A DNA stretch of 64,000 nt from Haloquadratum walsbyi J07HQW1 (GCA_000415965.1 KE356560.1:914758-978757); one strand, 5' to 3'. Counted from the first letter of the stretch, positions 18,293 to 28,163 are shown. The notes: a model not told the origin generated them from the sequence alone. Made by a program: numbers and translations.

Positions 18293-18916
18293 ATGACTGC
18301 CCTCCAGTCACAGCATCTCTCTTCACGAGCTCTCATCGGAATCGGTTCAGTTGTTCTCACACTCATTGCGATTCAGCTCACTCGCCAGACATCTGGATAC
18401 CCGGCGCACGCTCATATTCGTTCATGGCCACGTCTTCTAATTACACAACTTCGACGCGACATCAATAAGAATAATCCAATTCGATATGGTTGGATGGTCA
18501 TTGGACTGTGGTCGGTTAGTGTTTCAGGACTGCACTTTGGAGGGCTTTATTATGACATTTACACCACCGTGTCGTGGTGGGATCTTTTGACACACTCACT
18601 CAGTGGTTTTGGTGTCGCAGCAATCCTTGGATTGACATTCCGGTCATCGGGTAGTACAACCCCATATTGGGTCATCCCAGCCGTGCTTGCGATTGGTAGT
18701 GGCTTTGAGGTATATGAATTCTTATTCAAGAGATTCTGGTATACGTGGAGTTTTCAGTTTTATTTACTCGACACCGTCGTTGATCTTATCATTAATACTG
18801 CTGGCGCGACTGTCTTTGTGATTGGTGTCAGTCTTCTCAAAGAAACCACTCTCTTAGAAGATTCAGCGGACGATACTTCGGTGACCGCTGAGTTATCCTC
18901 GCGCCGGGATTCCTGA
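18293..18916 (+). CDS. Membrane protein, DUF2238/YjdF-like
   Basis: The 207-residue protein has about five hydrophobic segments. The conserved-looking core is WWDLLTHSLSGFGVAAILG, then GSGFEVYEFLFKRFW, then LLDTVVDLIINTAGATVFVIG. The order of His, Glu and Asp residues inside membrane segments resembles the DUF2238/YjdF group of small membrane proteins; the function is unknown. It converges on the hel308 gene, whose stop codon is only 23 bp away. Confidence 0.7.
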   Translation: MTALQSQHLSSRALIGIGSVVLTLIAIQLTRQTSGYPAHAHIRSWPRLLITQLRRDINKNNPIRYGWMVIGLWSVSVSGLHFGGLYYDIYTTVSWWDLLTHSLSGFGVAAILGLTFRSSGSTTPYWVIPAVLAIGSGFEVYEFLFKRFWYTWSFQFYLLDTVVDLIINTAGATVFVIGVSLLKETTLLEDSADDTSVTAELSSRRDS

Positions 18917-18939
18917 TATTGGATTGTCGATGTTTCTGT

Positions 18940-21055
18940 TTAGAGTTGTGCATGCCCCTCAGCGAATATATCAATCTCAACTCCGAGCGTCTCCGTGAGT
19001 GCATCTGCGGCTCCAAGCAACCATCGCGCTCGCTCGACATGTGATTCAATATCCCCGGGACCAACGCGGTATGTCTCAACAATCTCATCAATTGGCACAC
19101 CCTTGCTCCATGCAGTGAGTATCTGTGCGAGTTTAATCGTACAAAGCCATGATTCAAAATCATCAATCTCGCTGAGATTCGTGACAAATGTGTCCATATT
19201 GCTTGTTGCAAAGCGATATAGATCAGCCCGTTCACGATTCCCTAAATATGTATCATGCATGTCAGGCGTTCCGCATACAACTTCGAGTGCGGTCAACACT
19301 GATATCTGTTCTGGCGGGAATGACGTAATCGACCGGATTCCATCAATGAGCTCTGCGCCTGTTGTTGGTTGAATATATTGTTGTGAGACGGTTTTACCCA
19401 CTGCTGTCGCAGCAAGTGTTGTCTCGGGTGTCTCGGTTGTGAGCAGTCCCATCTCGATGAGTTCAGCGACAACATCATCAACCACAGCGGTGAGGTCTGC
19501 CGTCGACGACTGATATGCGAAAAACGTTGAATCAAATACGTCAAGAACCTGATCTTTCGAATCGGCAAATCCAGCAACAATGAGTGCAAGAACGTGTGTT
19601 CTAACCGCGTCGGGGGCTGTCAACTGTGATTCGATGGATTCGGGACCAGTATCGACATATCGACGCCATCTTGATTCTGTCCGGACATCTCTTTGCTCAT
19701 TATCTGCGGATATCTGTGCACTGTGTGAGTCTGAATTATCGTCGCTGTCATTACTTCTCGTTATGTCGCCAATGAGGACCGCTTCTCCATACGGGTCAAG
19801 ATGTGGTCGACCAGCACGCCCGCACATTTGATGCACCTCAAGAACGGGTAACCATGCCATTTCCTCCCCTGTATATCGTTTTAAATCTCGAACAACGACA
19901 CGCCGCGCTGGAACATTTACTCCTGCAGCAAGCGTTGGTGTGGCACAGATTACACGAAGGTCGCGGTCACGAAACGCGGATTCAATCAGGATTCGATGAT
20001 CACTTCGAAGTCCAGCATGATGAAATGCAACGCCAGCGGTTACTGCATCTGCGAGCTGTTTGCCGGTCGGTGTCGTTCCAATATCGCGTATATCCTCAGC
20101 AAGCTCGGTATTTGTCCCAAATCCTACATCAGCTAACTGCTTTGCGAGTGATGCTGCCTCCCGACGTGATCGAACGAACGCAAGACACTGTCCGCCTGAG
20201 ACAACCGCATCGGAAACGAGTGCAATCGTTGCTTCTGTGTCAGCGTCAATACCGGAATCGGAATCGGAATCGGAATGAATCGGGATTGGTGTTACTCGCC
20301 GTAGTGCCGCTTCCAGTGTGAGTGGTTCCAGTCTCACGAAGAGAATCACTGTCGGCTGTTATTGGTAATCGGTTACCATCATCAAAGACGACTGTCTCAT
20401 CAGTTGCGTTATAGACACCTGTTCGGAGTGAGACCGGTCGCCATGTCGAGGAAACGAGTTCTGCATCCAACCACGATGCAACCTCTTCTGGATTATCGAT
20501 TGTTGCTGAAAGCGCGACAACCTGCACACCCGGCGCTCGTCGCTGTATCGTTGCAAGCGTTACTTCAAGTGTTGGACCTCGATTATCGCTTCCAAGAAGA
20601 TGCACTTCATCAACAACAACGCACGCCAACTCATCGACCCATGACGCACCGGTTCGAATCGCAGAATCGACCTTTTCGGCTGTTGCAACAACGACATCAG
20701 CGGTCTCAAGATCATCTTCAGTCGTGTCGAAGTCTCCAGTTGAGATTGCAGCTTCGATGCCGGGAAGCGACGTGAATGTCTCATATTTTTCCCTTGCAAG
20801 AGCCCTGAGGGGAACGATATACAGTGCAGGTCCGTCGGCTGTTAACATCGCTAACTGCGCGATAAGCGTCTTTCCAGCGGCGGTTGGAATTGCGACGATG
20901 ACGTTTTGTCCGTCGATAATGCCTGCTTTTACTGCAGCCTCTTGAGGGGGGTAAAGCTGTGTGATCCCCGCATCGTGATAATGTTCGCGAACGGCTGCGG
21001 ACACCGGCAATTCCTTGATGTCCAATGACACACTGTCGTTCAGAACTACGTGCAC
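18940..21055 (-). pseudogene. hel308: Hel308-type DNA helicase, interrupted by a 2-bp frameshift
   Basis: Two overlapping frames together make one superfamily 2 helicase. The N-terminal part (21055 to about 20277) has Q-motif YPPQ, Walker A IPTAAGKT, DEVH and SATIDNPEEV. The C-terminal part (about 20276 to 18940) has HHAGLRSDHR, ATPTLAAGVNVPARRVVV and QMCGRAGRP, followed by a Hel308-like helical end. The break lies in a GGAATC hexamer repeat at 20254-20276. Adding CG after 20276 continues the repeat and fuses both frames into a 705-residue protein with a polar D/S linker. The enzyme family unwinds stalled replication forks. This is either a genuine inactivation, a recoding site or a sequence error. 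Confidence 0.85.
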
Positions 21056-21187
21056 AAAAGCACGAGGCGTACGTATTCATTATCTATCAGAATATATTTT
21101 TCTGAGATTCATATCGATGGACAAAGCATATACTGCAGTCTTAACAGAGTAAATAGACAGAGTGCTTCAGGGTTTGAATTAGGGTGA

Positions 21188-21222
21188 AGTACCTCGGGGT
21201 CACATCAAAGCCCCGAGGTACT
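21188..21222. repeat. Perfect 12-bp inverted repeat
   Basis: The arms AGTACCTCGGGG (21188-21199) and CCCCGAGGTACT (21211-21222) surround an 11-nt spacer. It lies downstream of the aspC-like gene and upstream of hel308, both on the minus strand. It could be a terminator or the palindromic end of a vanished IS200/IS605-type element. The rest of the 21056-21290 gap shows no gene. Confidence 0.6.
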
Positions 21223-21290
21223 CGCCTTGCTCATCTGTAGATGTGAACGTGACCCCGGAGCGGTTCAGCTAGTGGGACTGTGCAGTTCGA

Positions 21291-22439
21291 TTAGATGTAC
21301 TCATATTCTGCAAGCCGCCCAACAGCCTCACGAAGTCGATCTTCGCCTGCCGCATATGAAATTCGCGCATGTCCTGGAGAGCCAAACGCTGAGCCAGGAA
21401 CAGTTGCGACATGTGCGTCTTCAATTGCCCCACTGCACCACGCTTGATCATCAGTATCAACGGGTAACATCATATAGAACGCACCATCACCAATTGGCAC
21501 ATCAACATCATGTGATTCGAATAGGTCTGCGAGCATATCCCGTCGTTCACGGAACGCATCGCGCATCTCAACAACAGCATCATCGGTGTTTTCAATTGCT
21601 TCGACACCGGCACGCTGAACAAAGTTCACTGCACACGAGACAGAGTGTGAGTGTAATTTTGCAGCCTGATCAATTAATGCATTTGGCGCATGGACATATC
21701 CAAGCCGCCACCCTGTCATTGAGTATGCCTTCGAAAATCCATTGATCGTTATTGTCCGATCACCCATTCCTGAAAGCGATGCCAGGCTTGTCTGTTCGAC
21801 CCCATATGTGATCTTATCATATATTTCATCAGACACAACAGTAATGTCATACTCAACTGCGAGATCACGGACGCCTTCGAGTGCAGCATCGGTGTATACC
21901 GCACCTGTTGGATTTGATGGCGAATTAATTACGAGCAACTCGGTTTCCTGTGACACGGCTGCTTCGAGATCATCGAGCCCCGGCTCAAGTTGGAAGGAAT
22001 ATGGTGCGAGATCAACGCGCGTCAGTGACCCTCCAGCGAGTTTTGACATCGCCTCATATGAGACCCATGCAGGATCCAATAACACAACTTCATCGCCATC
22101 ATCAATTAATGTCTGGAATGCTTCATATAGTGCTTGCTTACCGCCGGGCGTTACAATGATTTCTTCATCAATTGCATCAATGCCATCCTGCCGGAGTCGC
22201 GCAGCGATTGCTTCTCGAAGCTCAGGGATTCCATTCGATGGGGTGTATCCTGTATGACCGGCATCCATTGCATCTTTTCCAGCCTCAACAATATTTTGTG
22301 GCGTTGGAAAGTCAGGTTCACCAACAGAAAGGTCAACGACATCGACGCCGTTTGCCTCCAGTTCGCTTGCTTTGTTACTAATTGCTAATGTCGCACTCGG
22401 CTCAACCCGTTCAACACGGGATGCAAAGTCGAAATTCAT
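21291..22439 (-). CDS. Class I/II pyridoxal-phosphate aminotransferase (aspartate aminotransferase-like)
   Basis: The 382-residue protein has the full aminotransferase fold. VGEPDFPTPQNIVEAG and GYTPSNGIPELREAIA lie at the N-terminus, NSPSNPTGAVY near residue 170, the PLP lysine in INGFSKAYSMTGWRLGYVH near 230-245, and ARISYAAGEDRLREA near the C-terminus. It transfers amino groups between aspartate or related amino acids and 2-oxo acids. Exact specificity is not visible. The start codon overlaps the ribH stop by 4 bp, so both are in one operon. Confidence 0.9.
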   Translation of the reverse strand: MNFDFASRVERVEPSATLAISNKASELEANGVDVVDLSVGEPDFPTPQNIVEAGKDAMDAGHTGYTPSNGIPELREAIAARLRQDGIDAIDEEIIVTPGGKQALYEAFQTLIDDGDEVVLLDPAWVSYEAMSKLAGGSLTRVDLAPYSFQLEPGLDDLEAAVSQETELLVINSPSNPTGAVYTDAALEGVRDLAVEYDITVVSDEIYDKITYGVEQTSLASLSGMGDRTITINGFSKAYSMTGWRLGYVHAPNALIDQAAKLHSHSVSCAVNFVQRAGVEAIENTDDAVVEMRDAFRERRDMLADLFESHDVDVPIGDGAFYMMLPVDTDDQAWCSGAIEDAHVATVPGSAFGSPGHARISYAAGEDRLREAVGRLAEYEYI

Positions 22440-22912
22440 ACCAACACCTCCACCATATCGACGGCTGCGTTTACCGCTTCCGCACCTTTCCCAACACGCT
22501 CGCGTGCTTCCGCCCCACTCTGCCCGGGACCAGAAACACCAAATGTGACTGGAACGTCACGCTCAAGGCTGACATCGGTCAATCTCTGTGCGACTGCGTC
22601 ACCGATAACCTGGTCGTGGTCAGTATCACCGGTGACGATGGCACCGACGACAGCAACAGCATCAATATCCTCACGACGGGCTAATCGATCTGCAGCGAGT
22701 GGTGTATCATAGACGCCCGGAACTGAAAGCGTTATTATGACTGTTGCATTCCGGTCAGCCGCGGTTTCTTCTGCTGTTGTCTCCATCTCTGCGGTGACTG
22801 AACGATTGAATTCAGCAACAACAAGTCCTAATCTAACTGTTTCTGACTGTTGATTCTTACCATCTGATTCAGCGCGTGTCATCTCTGTCGAGGCGTCAGT
22901 ATCTTTACTCAT
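22436..22912 (-). CDS. ribH: 6,7-dimethyl-8-ribityllumazine synthase
   Basis: The 158-residue protein condenses 5-amino-6-ribitylaminouracil with dihydroxybutanone phosphate in riboflavin synthesis. Family motifs are LGLVVAEFNRSVTAEM, SVPGVYDTPLAADRL, AVAVVGAIVTGDTDHDQVIG (with the catalytic His in this loop) and VPVTFGVSGPG. A polar N-terminal extension of about 25 residues precedes the core. It is the first gene of the pair with the aminotransferase. It is divergent from the Agl23-like gene, with a 181-bp promoter region between them. Confidence 0.92.
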   Translation of the reverse strand: MSKDTDASTEMTRAESDGKNQQSETVRLGLVVAEFNRSVTAEMETTAEETAADRNATVIITLSVPGVYDTPLAADRLARREDIDAVAVVGAIVTGDTDHDQVIGDAVAQRLTDVSLERDVPVTFGVSGPGQSGAEARERVGKGAEAVNAAVDMVEVLV

Positions 22913-23093
22913 GATTATTATCTTTCTGTTGATATGTTCTCGGTATCAGTATTACGCGTTTCGAGGTCACTCGGTGTGTCGGTATTCATCAGTATATTGG
23001 TTCATATCGGAGCAATTTAAATTCGCCACTGGTCGTTTCTCCTGTCGATTTCAAACACAAGAATATTACTCTCGTGACTGCGATATCTGGGCG

Positions 23094-25031
23094 ATGAGTT
23101 CAGATGAGGTCCCAGAGGGGGCTGAATCGCTTTCGACCGGTGAGGGATCACGATTACGAATACGTCTGCGCACAGCTATTGAGTCTCACATGTCCACTCA
23201 ACCGGCTCTTAGAACAGTGCGTGCACAGCGCGTGCTTGTCGGTGTTATCACCGTTACCCTCCTTGCACTTGCCCTGCGTCTGAGTGCGCTTGGTGGTCGC
23301 ATTTTCCACTGGGATGAAGGTCGTGTCGGGTACTGGATTCTTCGATATCATGAAACTGGAATCCACACGTATCGACCGATTGTCCATGGTCCGTTTATTC
23401 CAGTTGTTGATCGCTGGCTATTCGAAATCGTCCCAATCACCGATGCAACTGCGCGTTTCCCAGTTGCTCTTGTCGGTGGGTTATTACCACTTGCGGCACT
23501 CCTGCTTCGTGATCGTCTCAGAGACATTGAGGTCGTATCACTCGCCATCTTACTTGCAGTAAATCCACTTTTGATCTATTATTCTCGGTTCATGCGCAAC
23601 GACGTCCTCGTTGCGGCATTTGCATTCATTGCTCTTGGAGCTGTCATCCGAGGACTTGACACGGGTCAGCTTCGATATGGCTTTGCTGCCGCAACAGCAC
23701 TTGCTCTTGCATTTACCACTAAGGAAAATGCATTGCTCTATCCGCTCTGTTATATTGGTGCTGCTGTCATCATAATCGATTGGCGTCTCATACGGGCAAC
23801 GGCACGCAATCAATCGCGCACACGGATTCTTCATCAGTGGCAAACCCGGATCTATACAGCGCTCACTGAACATGGAACAACACCAAGGCGATCAATTGCC
23901 CGTGTTGGCTGCACACTCATCGGATCAGCCGTGTTGTTTGGTGGTATCTTTGCATTCTTTTATTCACCACGCCCAGACCTCTGGCAGGCACTTGCCAACC
24001 CAGCTCAACTCCCCGATGTCTTGAGAGCAGGGACCATCGGCGCAGTAGAGAAGTTCATCGATCTGTGGGCGACGGGTGACCGACAAGATCATGCGTATTT
24101 ACCATACTTCCATGACCTTGCTGAGACGCTTGTATACGGTGCACCGGCACTTCTCTCATTTGGTTTCCTCGGCATCATCGCAAATCGATATGGCGTTATT
24201 GCCGACCGTCGTCGGTCACTCATTATATTTGCTACATACTGGGCAGTTGCATCCCTTCTTGGATATCCACTCGCGACCGATATTCAAGCACCATGGGTTG
24301 CTGTTCACGTTGCTGTTCCACTTGCGATTCCTGCGGCGGTTGGGCTCTCGTTTGTGATTGAGTCAGCCCGCGATGCAGTAGTCCAGACGAACACTGACAC
24401 GATAACCGCTGGACTTGCGATTCTTGTTGTGCTTGCAGCCGCTGGTGGTGTTGCGGGTGCAAATGCAACGTACTTCAACAGCGCATCTGCGGATGATAAA
24501 CAAGTGCTTCAGTGGGCTCAGCCTGAAAATGATCTTAAATCAGCAATGATGACCACCGGAGCAATCGCCGCGAGTAACACAGGGACTGATGTTCTTTTCG
24601 TAGGGACGACCCCCCCAAGTGCATCTAACACCGACTTCTATGTTCAGAATGAGTCATCGGCCGCAACAGCACCACCTGGTGGTCCTGCATGGCACAGTCG
24701 ACTTCCACTCCCCTGGTATCTTGAACGCAGCAATGCGACAGTCGCAAGTACGGATCCTGACGCTGAACTGGAAACAGCGCTTTCGGACCCTCCACCGGTC
24801 GTTATCACCAAAGGGCATGATCAAGACGCCGTCTCAGCCATCTTGCACGGATATACCGCCGCTGAATATGATTTCCGACTCTGGGGTGAGACCGTGGTAA
24901 TATTTATTCATGATGAAACACGCGCGTCACTCGCTGACCCATCATCATCTACATATTCATCCCCATCACAATCGTCTGCATCATCTCTCTCCGCTCAGCC
25001 GAGACTGATTGCCCCCGACACATCGGGATAA
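23094..25031 (+). CDS. Agl23-like (TIGR03663-type) multi-pass membrane protein
   Basis: The 645-residue protein starts at the ATG at 23094 (MSSDEVPEGAES); an open frame extends upstream to 22911 but would overlap the divergent ribH start. After a cytosolic N-terminus come ten or more membrane segments. FHWDEGRVGYWILRYHETG in the first external loop is the acidic motif of GT39/PMT-like enzymes. The arrangement recalls the TIGR03663 proteins named flippase activity-associated Agl23 in haloarchaea. A role in lipid-linked sugar transfer or flipping for N-glycosylation is inferred from the family. The C-terminus is Ser/Pro-rich and probably outside the membrane. Confidence 0.8.
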   Translation: MSSDEVPEGAESLSTGEGSRLRIRLRTAIESHMSTQPALRTVRAQRVLVGVITVTLLALALRLSALGGRIFHWDEGRVGYWILRYHETGIHTYRPIVHGPFIPVVDRWLFEIVPITDATARFPVALVGGLLPLAALLLRDRLRDIEVVSLAILLAVNPLLIYYSRFMRNDVLVAAFAFIALGAVIRGLDTGQLRYGFAAATALALAFTTKENALLYPLCYIGAAVIIIDWRLIRATARNQSRTRILHQWQTRIYTALTEHGTTPRRSIARVGCTLIGSAVLFGGIFAFFYSPRPDLWQALANPAQLPDVLRAGTIGAVEKFIDLWATGDRQDHAYLPYFHDLAETLVYGAPALLSFGFLGIIANRYGVIADRRRSLIIFATYWAVASLLGYPLATDIQAPWVAVHVAVPLAIPAAVGLSFVIESARDAVVQTNTDTITAGLAILVVLAAAGGVAGANATYFNSASADDKQVLQWAQPENDLKSAMMTTGAIAASNTGTDVLFVGTTPPSASNTDFYVQNESSAATAPPGGPAWHSRLPLPWYLERSNATVASTDPDAELETALSDPPPVVITKGHDQDAVSAILHGYTAAEYDFRLWGETVVIFIHDETRASLADPSSSTYSSPSQSSASSLSAQPRLIAPDTSG

Positions 25032-25090
25032 TATATACAGACGTTCATGAAAACTCAACTTTTATTCGCACTGATTGGGTAGCGACGGTC

Positions 25091-26284
25091 GTGTCAGTCA
25101 CTGTTCCTGGACCAACGCTTGGTGTCGTCGGTGGAGGGCAACTTGGTCGAATGCTTGCTGAAGCCGCCGCTCCACTCGGCGTTGAGGTAATTGTTCTTGA
25201 TCCAACACCGGATTGTCCTGCTGCTCCCGTTACTCGCGATCAGATTATTGGTGAGTTTGACGATCCAAACGCTGTTTTCGAACTTGCCGATCGTGTTGAT
25301 GCAATCACATTTGAAATCGAACTTGCAGATGCTGATCTTCTTTCAGACGCTCTTTCACGATTCGATGTGACAGTCAATCCGGCTCCCTCAACGTTAGCGA
25401 TGATTGAGGACAAACTCGTTCAAAAGCGAACACTCAATGACGCCGGGATTCCTATTCCTTCATTTCATCCGGTTGAGACAGTCTCTGAACTCAAAACAGC
25501 ACTCAATAGATTTGATGCTGTGATGTTAAAAGCCCGAACTGGGGGATATGATGGTCGTGGGAACGTACCAGTTACCGACCCTGCGGACGCTGCAGACGCA
25601 CTTGAAGCGGTTGGCGGCTCAGCCATGGCTGAACGATTGATTGACTTTACGCGTGAACTCTCCGTGATTGCCGTCAAGGGGGATGAGACAATCCGGACAT
25701 TTCCACCGGGAGAGAATATACACGACGCAGAGATTCTTCGTGAGACTATTGTCCCCGCCCGCGCCAGCGAGGATGTGCGTAACCGTGCAGATGCAGTTGC
25801 CCGCGACGTACTTGAGACACTGGATGGGCGTGGTGTGTTTGGCATTGAGTTATTCGAGACCGAAGACGGTGATATTCTTGTCAATGAAATCGCTCCTCGA
25901 CCACACAACTCCGGACACTGGACAATTGAAGGAGCCCAGAGTTCACAATTTGAACAGCATATCCGTGCTGTCTTAGGGTGGCCACTTGGGTCAACAATAC
26001 GTCGGTCACCAACTGTGATGACGAATATTCTTGGAACAGTCAATACCTCCCGTCCAGCGACGCTCACCGGTGTTGAGTCGGCACTTGCAGATGAACACAC
26101 CTCATTACATTGGTATGGAAAGGATGAGGTTCGTCCGCTTCGAAAAATGGGTCATCTGACACTTGCTGATGATACAGTCGCAATAACCGATCCATCAACC
26201 GAACCAGATTCATCAGCAATGCAATCACTGATTGAGAGAGCCCGACGCCATCGCGAAGCGGTAGCGTTTATTGAGACGACATAA
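25091..26284 (+). CDS. purK: 5-(carboxyamino)imidazole ribonucleotide synthase
   Basis: The 397-residue protein is read from a GTG start. ATP-grasp hallmarks include LGVVGGGQLGRMLAEAA at the N-terminus, KARTGGYDGRGNVPV near residue 150, and NEIAPRPHNSGHWTIEGAQSSQFEQH near 275. It uses ATP and bicarbonate to carboxylate AIR to N5-CAIR in purine synthesis. purE follows 14 bp downstream, so the two-step carboxylation is encoded as one operon. Confidence 0.95.
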   Translation: MSVTVPGPTLGVVGGGQLGRMLAEAAAPLGVEVIVLDPTPDCPAAPVTRDQIIGEFDDPNAVFELADRVDAITFEIELADADLLSDALSRFDVTVNPAPSTLAMIEDKLVQKRTLNDAGIPIPSFHPVETVSELKTALNRFDAVMLKARTGGYDGRGNVPVTDPADAADALEAVGGSAMAERLIDFTRELSVIAVKGDETIRTFPPGENIHDAEILRETIVPARASEDVRNRADAVARDVLETLDGRGVFGIELFETEDGDILVNEIAPRPHNSGHWTIEGAQSSQFEQHIRAVLGWPLGSTIRRSPTVMTNILGTVNTSRPATLTGVESALADEHTSLHWYGKDEVRPLRKMGHLTLADDTVAITDPSTEPDSSAMQSLIERARRHREAVAFIETT

Positions 26285-26298
26285 GTCATCATAATACA

Positions 26299-26970
26299 AT
26301 GCCAGCACACACGCCGGACGAGCCGACAACACAGGCACTTCGTGACCGACTTTACAGCCAGGCTGAGGCTGATGTCACCCAGACACAAACGCCTGATATT
26401 GGAATTATTATGGGATCCGATTCGGATTTAGATACAATGATTGGTGCTCATGAAGCACTTGAACAACTGGGATTTGACGAACAGACTGAGTTTATAACTC
26501 CCCCAGATGCACGATTCACGTATGAAACATATGTTGTCTCCGCACACCGGACGCCGCAAGTACTGTATGCATACGGCGAAACAGCAACCGACCGCGGCAT
26601 TGATATCATCATTGCTGGTGCTGGTGGAAAGTCTGCTGACCTACCGAACATGACTGCCTCGATTGCATATCCAGTCCCTGTGATTGGGGTTCCTGTGCAG
26701 GAGAAATCTGTTGATTCGGTCATTGGAATGCCAACAGGTGCACCAATCGTTGCTGTTGATGCCGGAAAATCACATAATGCAGCGCTCTCAGCCGTGCAGG
26801 TTCTTTCTCGCGAACATGATGCGCTCAAGACACGGCTTGAAGAATATCATACTAAGCTCACGACTGACGTTGCAGCAGATTCATTCCGTGTACACGACGG
26901 CGGAGTCGAGACGTTTCGTGCTGACCGTGACGATGAGGGGTCAGATTCATCCACTACAGAGAATCATTAG
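26299..26970 (+). CDS. purE: N5-carboxyaminoimidazole ribonucleotide mutase
   Basis: The 223-residue protein has the PurE core at about 30-190: GIIMGSDSDLDTM, VVSAHRTPQ, IIAGAGGKSADLPNMTASI and PVIGVPVQ. It is longer than bacterial PurE (about 165) through an N-terminal polar segment and a C-terminal acidic tail, typical of haloarchaea. It converts N5-CAIR to CAIR, the product used next by PurC. It is cotranscribed with purK. Confidence 0.95.
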   Translation: MPAHTPDEPTTQALRDRLYSQAEADVTQTQTPDIGIIMGSDSDLDTMIGAHEALEQLGFDEQTEFITPPDARFTYETYVVSAHRTPQVLYAYGETATDRGIDIIIAGAGGKSADLPNMTASIAYPVPVIGVPVQEKSVDSVIGMPTGAPIVAVDAGKSHNAALSAVQVLSREHDALKTRLEEYHTKLTTDVAADSFRVHDGGVETFRADRDDEGSDSSTTENH

Positions 26971-27007
26971 AGTTCTCGTCGGATCCGTATTTATCTTTTA
27001 ATTCGTC

Positions 27008-27671
27008 GTGAACTACCCCACCCTACTCGCTCACGGCTTGCACCGTTCGCTCCTTGAGGGTGGGGCTTCCTGTTTCTATGACGCGCTTTCCATCCACAAC
27101 CTCGGAACTACCCGACGAGCTAAACAACCGCTGTGAAGGTCACTGCGAGAAACACACGCATAGACACATGATTACCGTGTTTCTCGAAGACTTGTGTGCG
27201 ATCTAGATAATTCGTCAGCATAAAGACAACTCGCAACATCGCTGCACTGTCGTTTTCAGAGTATCAAACGTTCGAACACGGTCAACCAAACAGATACCAC
27301 ACAGTTCTTTTTGAGTTTGATCGAATAATAAAACAGTGTGCAAACTGTGAAGTTGAGACAAGCCACTGTGGGTGCGTGAACACTCGTGTCCACGTTGCAG
27401 ATTCACGACCGACCCGATCATAACGATTCGTCGGAAACGCATGGGTGAGCTTCCGACAAACTGGGAGGTGGTTCGAAATGTCGGGGTAGGACTGGGACAG
27501 TCCGAATGAATGTCTTGGATATAGGGACTGTGTCACTGTGGGCAGGCGTCGCCGCGACGCTCTGCTCGCAAACGCTATCGGAGAAGCAGAAAGTCGACCA
27601 CGAAAGCGCGGACGCCCCACCCTACCCTCACCGGAACCACACGAGCGGCTGAGTAGAGTGGGATAGTTCAC
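27008..27671. mobile_element. 664-bp non-coding transposable element (PATE/MITE-like)
   Basis: The ends are imperfect 17-bp inverted repeats, GTGAACTACCCCACCCT at 27008-27024 and its complement with two differences at 27655-27671. Just inside the left end the sequence can form a hairpin between CCCCACCCT and AGGGTGGGG. No intact gene lies inside. A degraded reading around 27325-27420 contains CANCEVETSHCGC-like codons and another near 27560-27660 reads like a basic C-terminus, so it may derive from a coding element. The size and palindromic ends resemble the palindrome-associated elements described from Haloquadratum (from memory). The host flanks belong to purE and the nuo promoter. Confidence 0.7.
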
Positions 27672-27703
27672 CTGAGCGAACACCAAGCAGTCATAAATCA
27701 ATG

Positions 27704-27709
27704 TTTATA
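27704..27709 (+). promoter_or_regulatory. TATA-like box of the nuo operon
   Basis: TTTATA lies 41-46 bp upstream of nuoA and only about 33 bp after the mobile element's right end. A Shine-Dalgarno-like AGGAG at 27737-27741, 8 bp before the ATG, suggests a short leader rather than a leaderless mRNA. Confidence 0.5.
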
Positions 27710-27749
27710 CCACGGCACCACTAATGCAGCACTGTTAGGAGACAACGGA

Positions 27750-28163
27750 ATGAGTGAATGGATCGCAGTCGGTGCACTCGGACTTGTCGCTGTTGGCATC
27801 CCGCTTGGGATGATGGCTGTATCAGCGATCCTTCGTCCGACTGTTCCCGAACAAGGAAAAAGCGCCACGTATGAGAGCGGTGAGATTCCAACTGGATCAG
27901 CACGTGTCCAATTTAATATTCAATATTACATGATCGCACTGCTGTTTCTCGTATTCGATGTTGAAACCGTACTCATACTCCCGTGGACCGTTATTTATCG
28001 ACCCGCACTAGAAGCCGGCGCAGATCTTACCACGGTGTTGCTTCCGATGCTCGTATTTATTGGTATCCTCATCGTTGGATTGGTCTGGGCATGGCGAAAC
28101 GGCGCTGTTAAATGGATCAAAAGTCCGCTCGCAACCCGTCAAAAAACAGAACGAGATACATGA
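27750..28163 (+). CDS. nuoA: NADH dehydrogenase-like complex subunit A
   Basis: The 137-residue membrane protein has three hydrophobic segments. YESGEIPTGSARVQFNIQYYMIALLFLVFDVETVLILPW is the signature of the NuoA/ND3 family. It is the first gene of the complex I cluster. The stop overlaps the nuoB start by 4 bp. It is part of the membrane arm at the quinone-binding junction. Confidence 0.95.
   Translation: MSEWIAVGALGLVAVGIPLGMMAVSAILRPTVPEQGKSATYESGEIPTGSARVQFNIQYYMIALLFLVFDVETVLILPWTVIYRPALEAGADLTTVLLPMLVFIGILIVGLVWAWRNGAVKWIKSPLATRQKTERDT

Noticed and set aside
21227-21745. 172-codon plus-strand frame opposite the aminotransferase
   Set aside because: His/Gln-rich shadow of a clear aminotransferase gene.
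25465-26100. 211-codon minus-strand frame in purK
   Set aside because: Ser-rich shadow frame antisense to conserved purK motifs.
27282-27701. 139-codon minus-strand frame across the right half of the 664-bp element
   Set aside because: Basic, Ser/Arg-rich product unlike haloarchaeal proteins, and it crosses the element's end into host promoter sequence.
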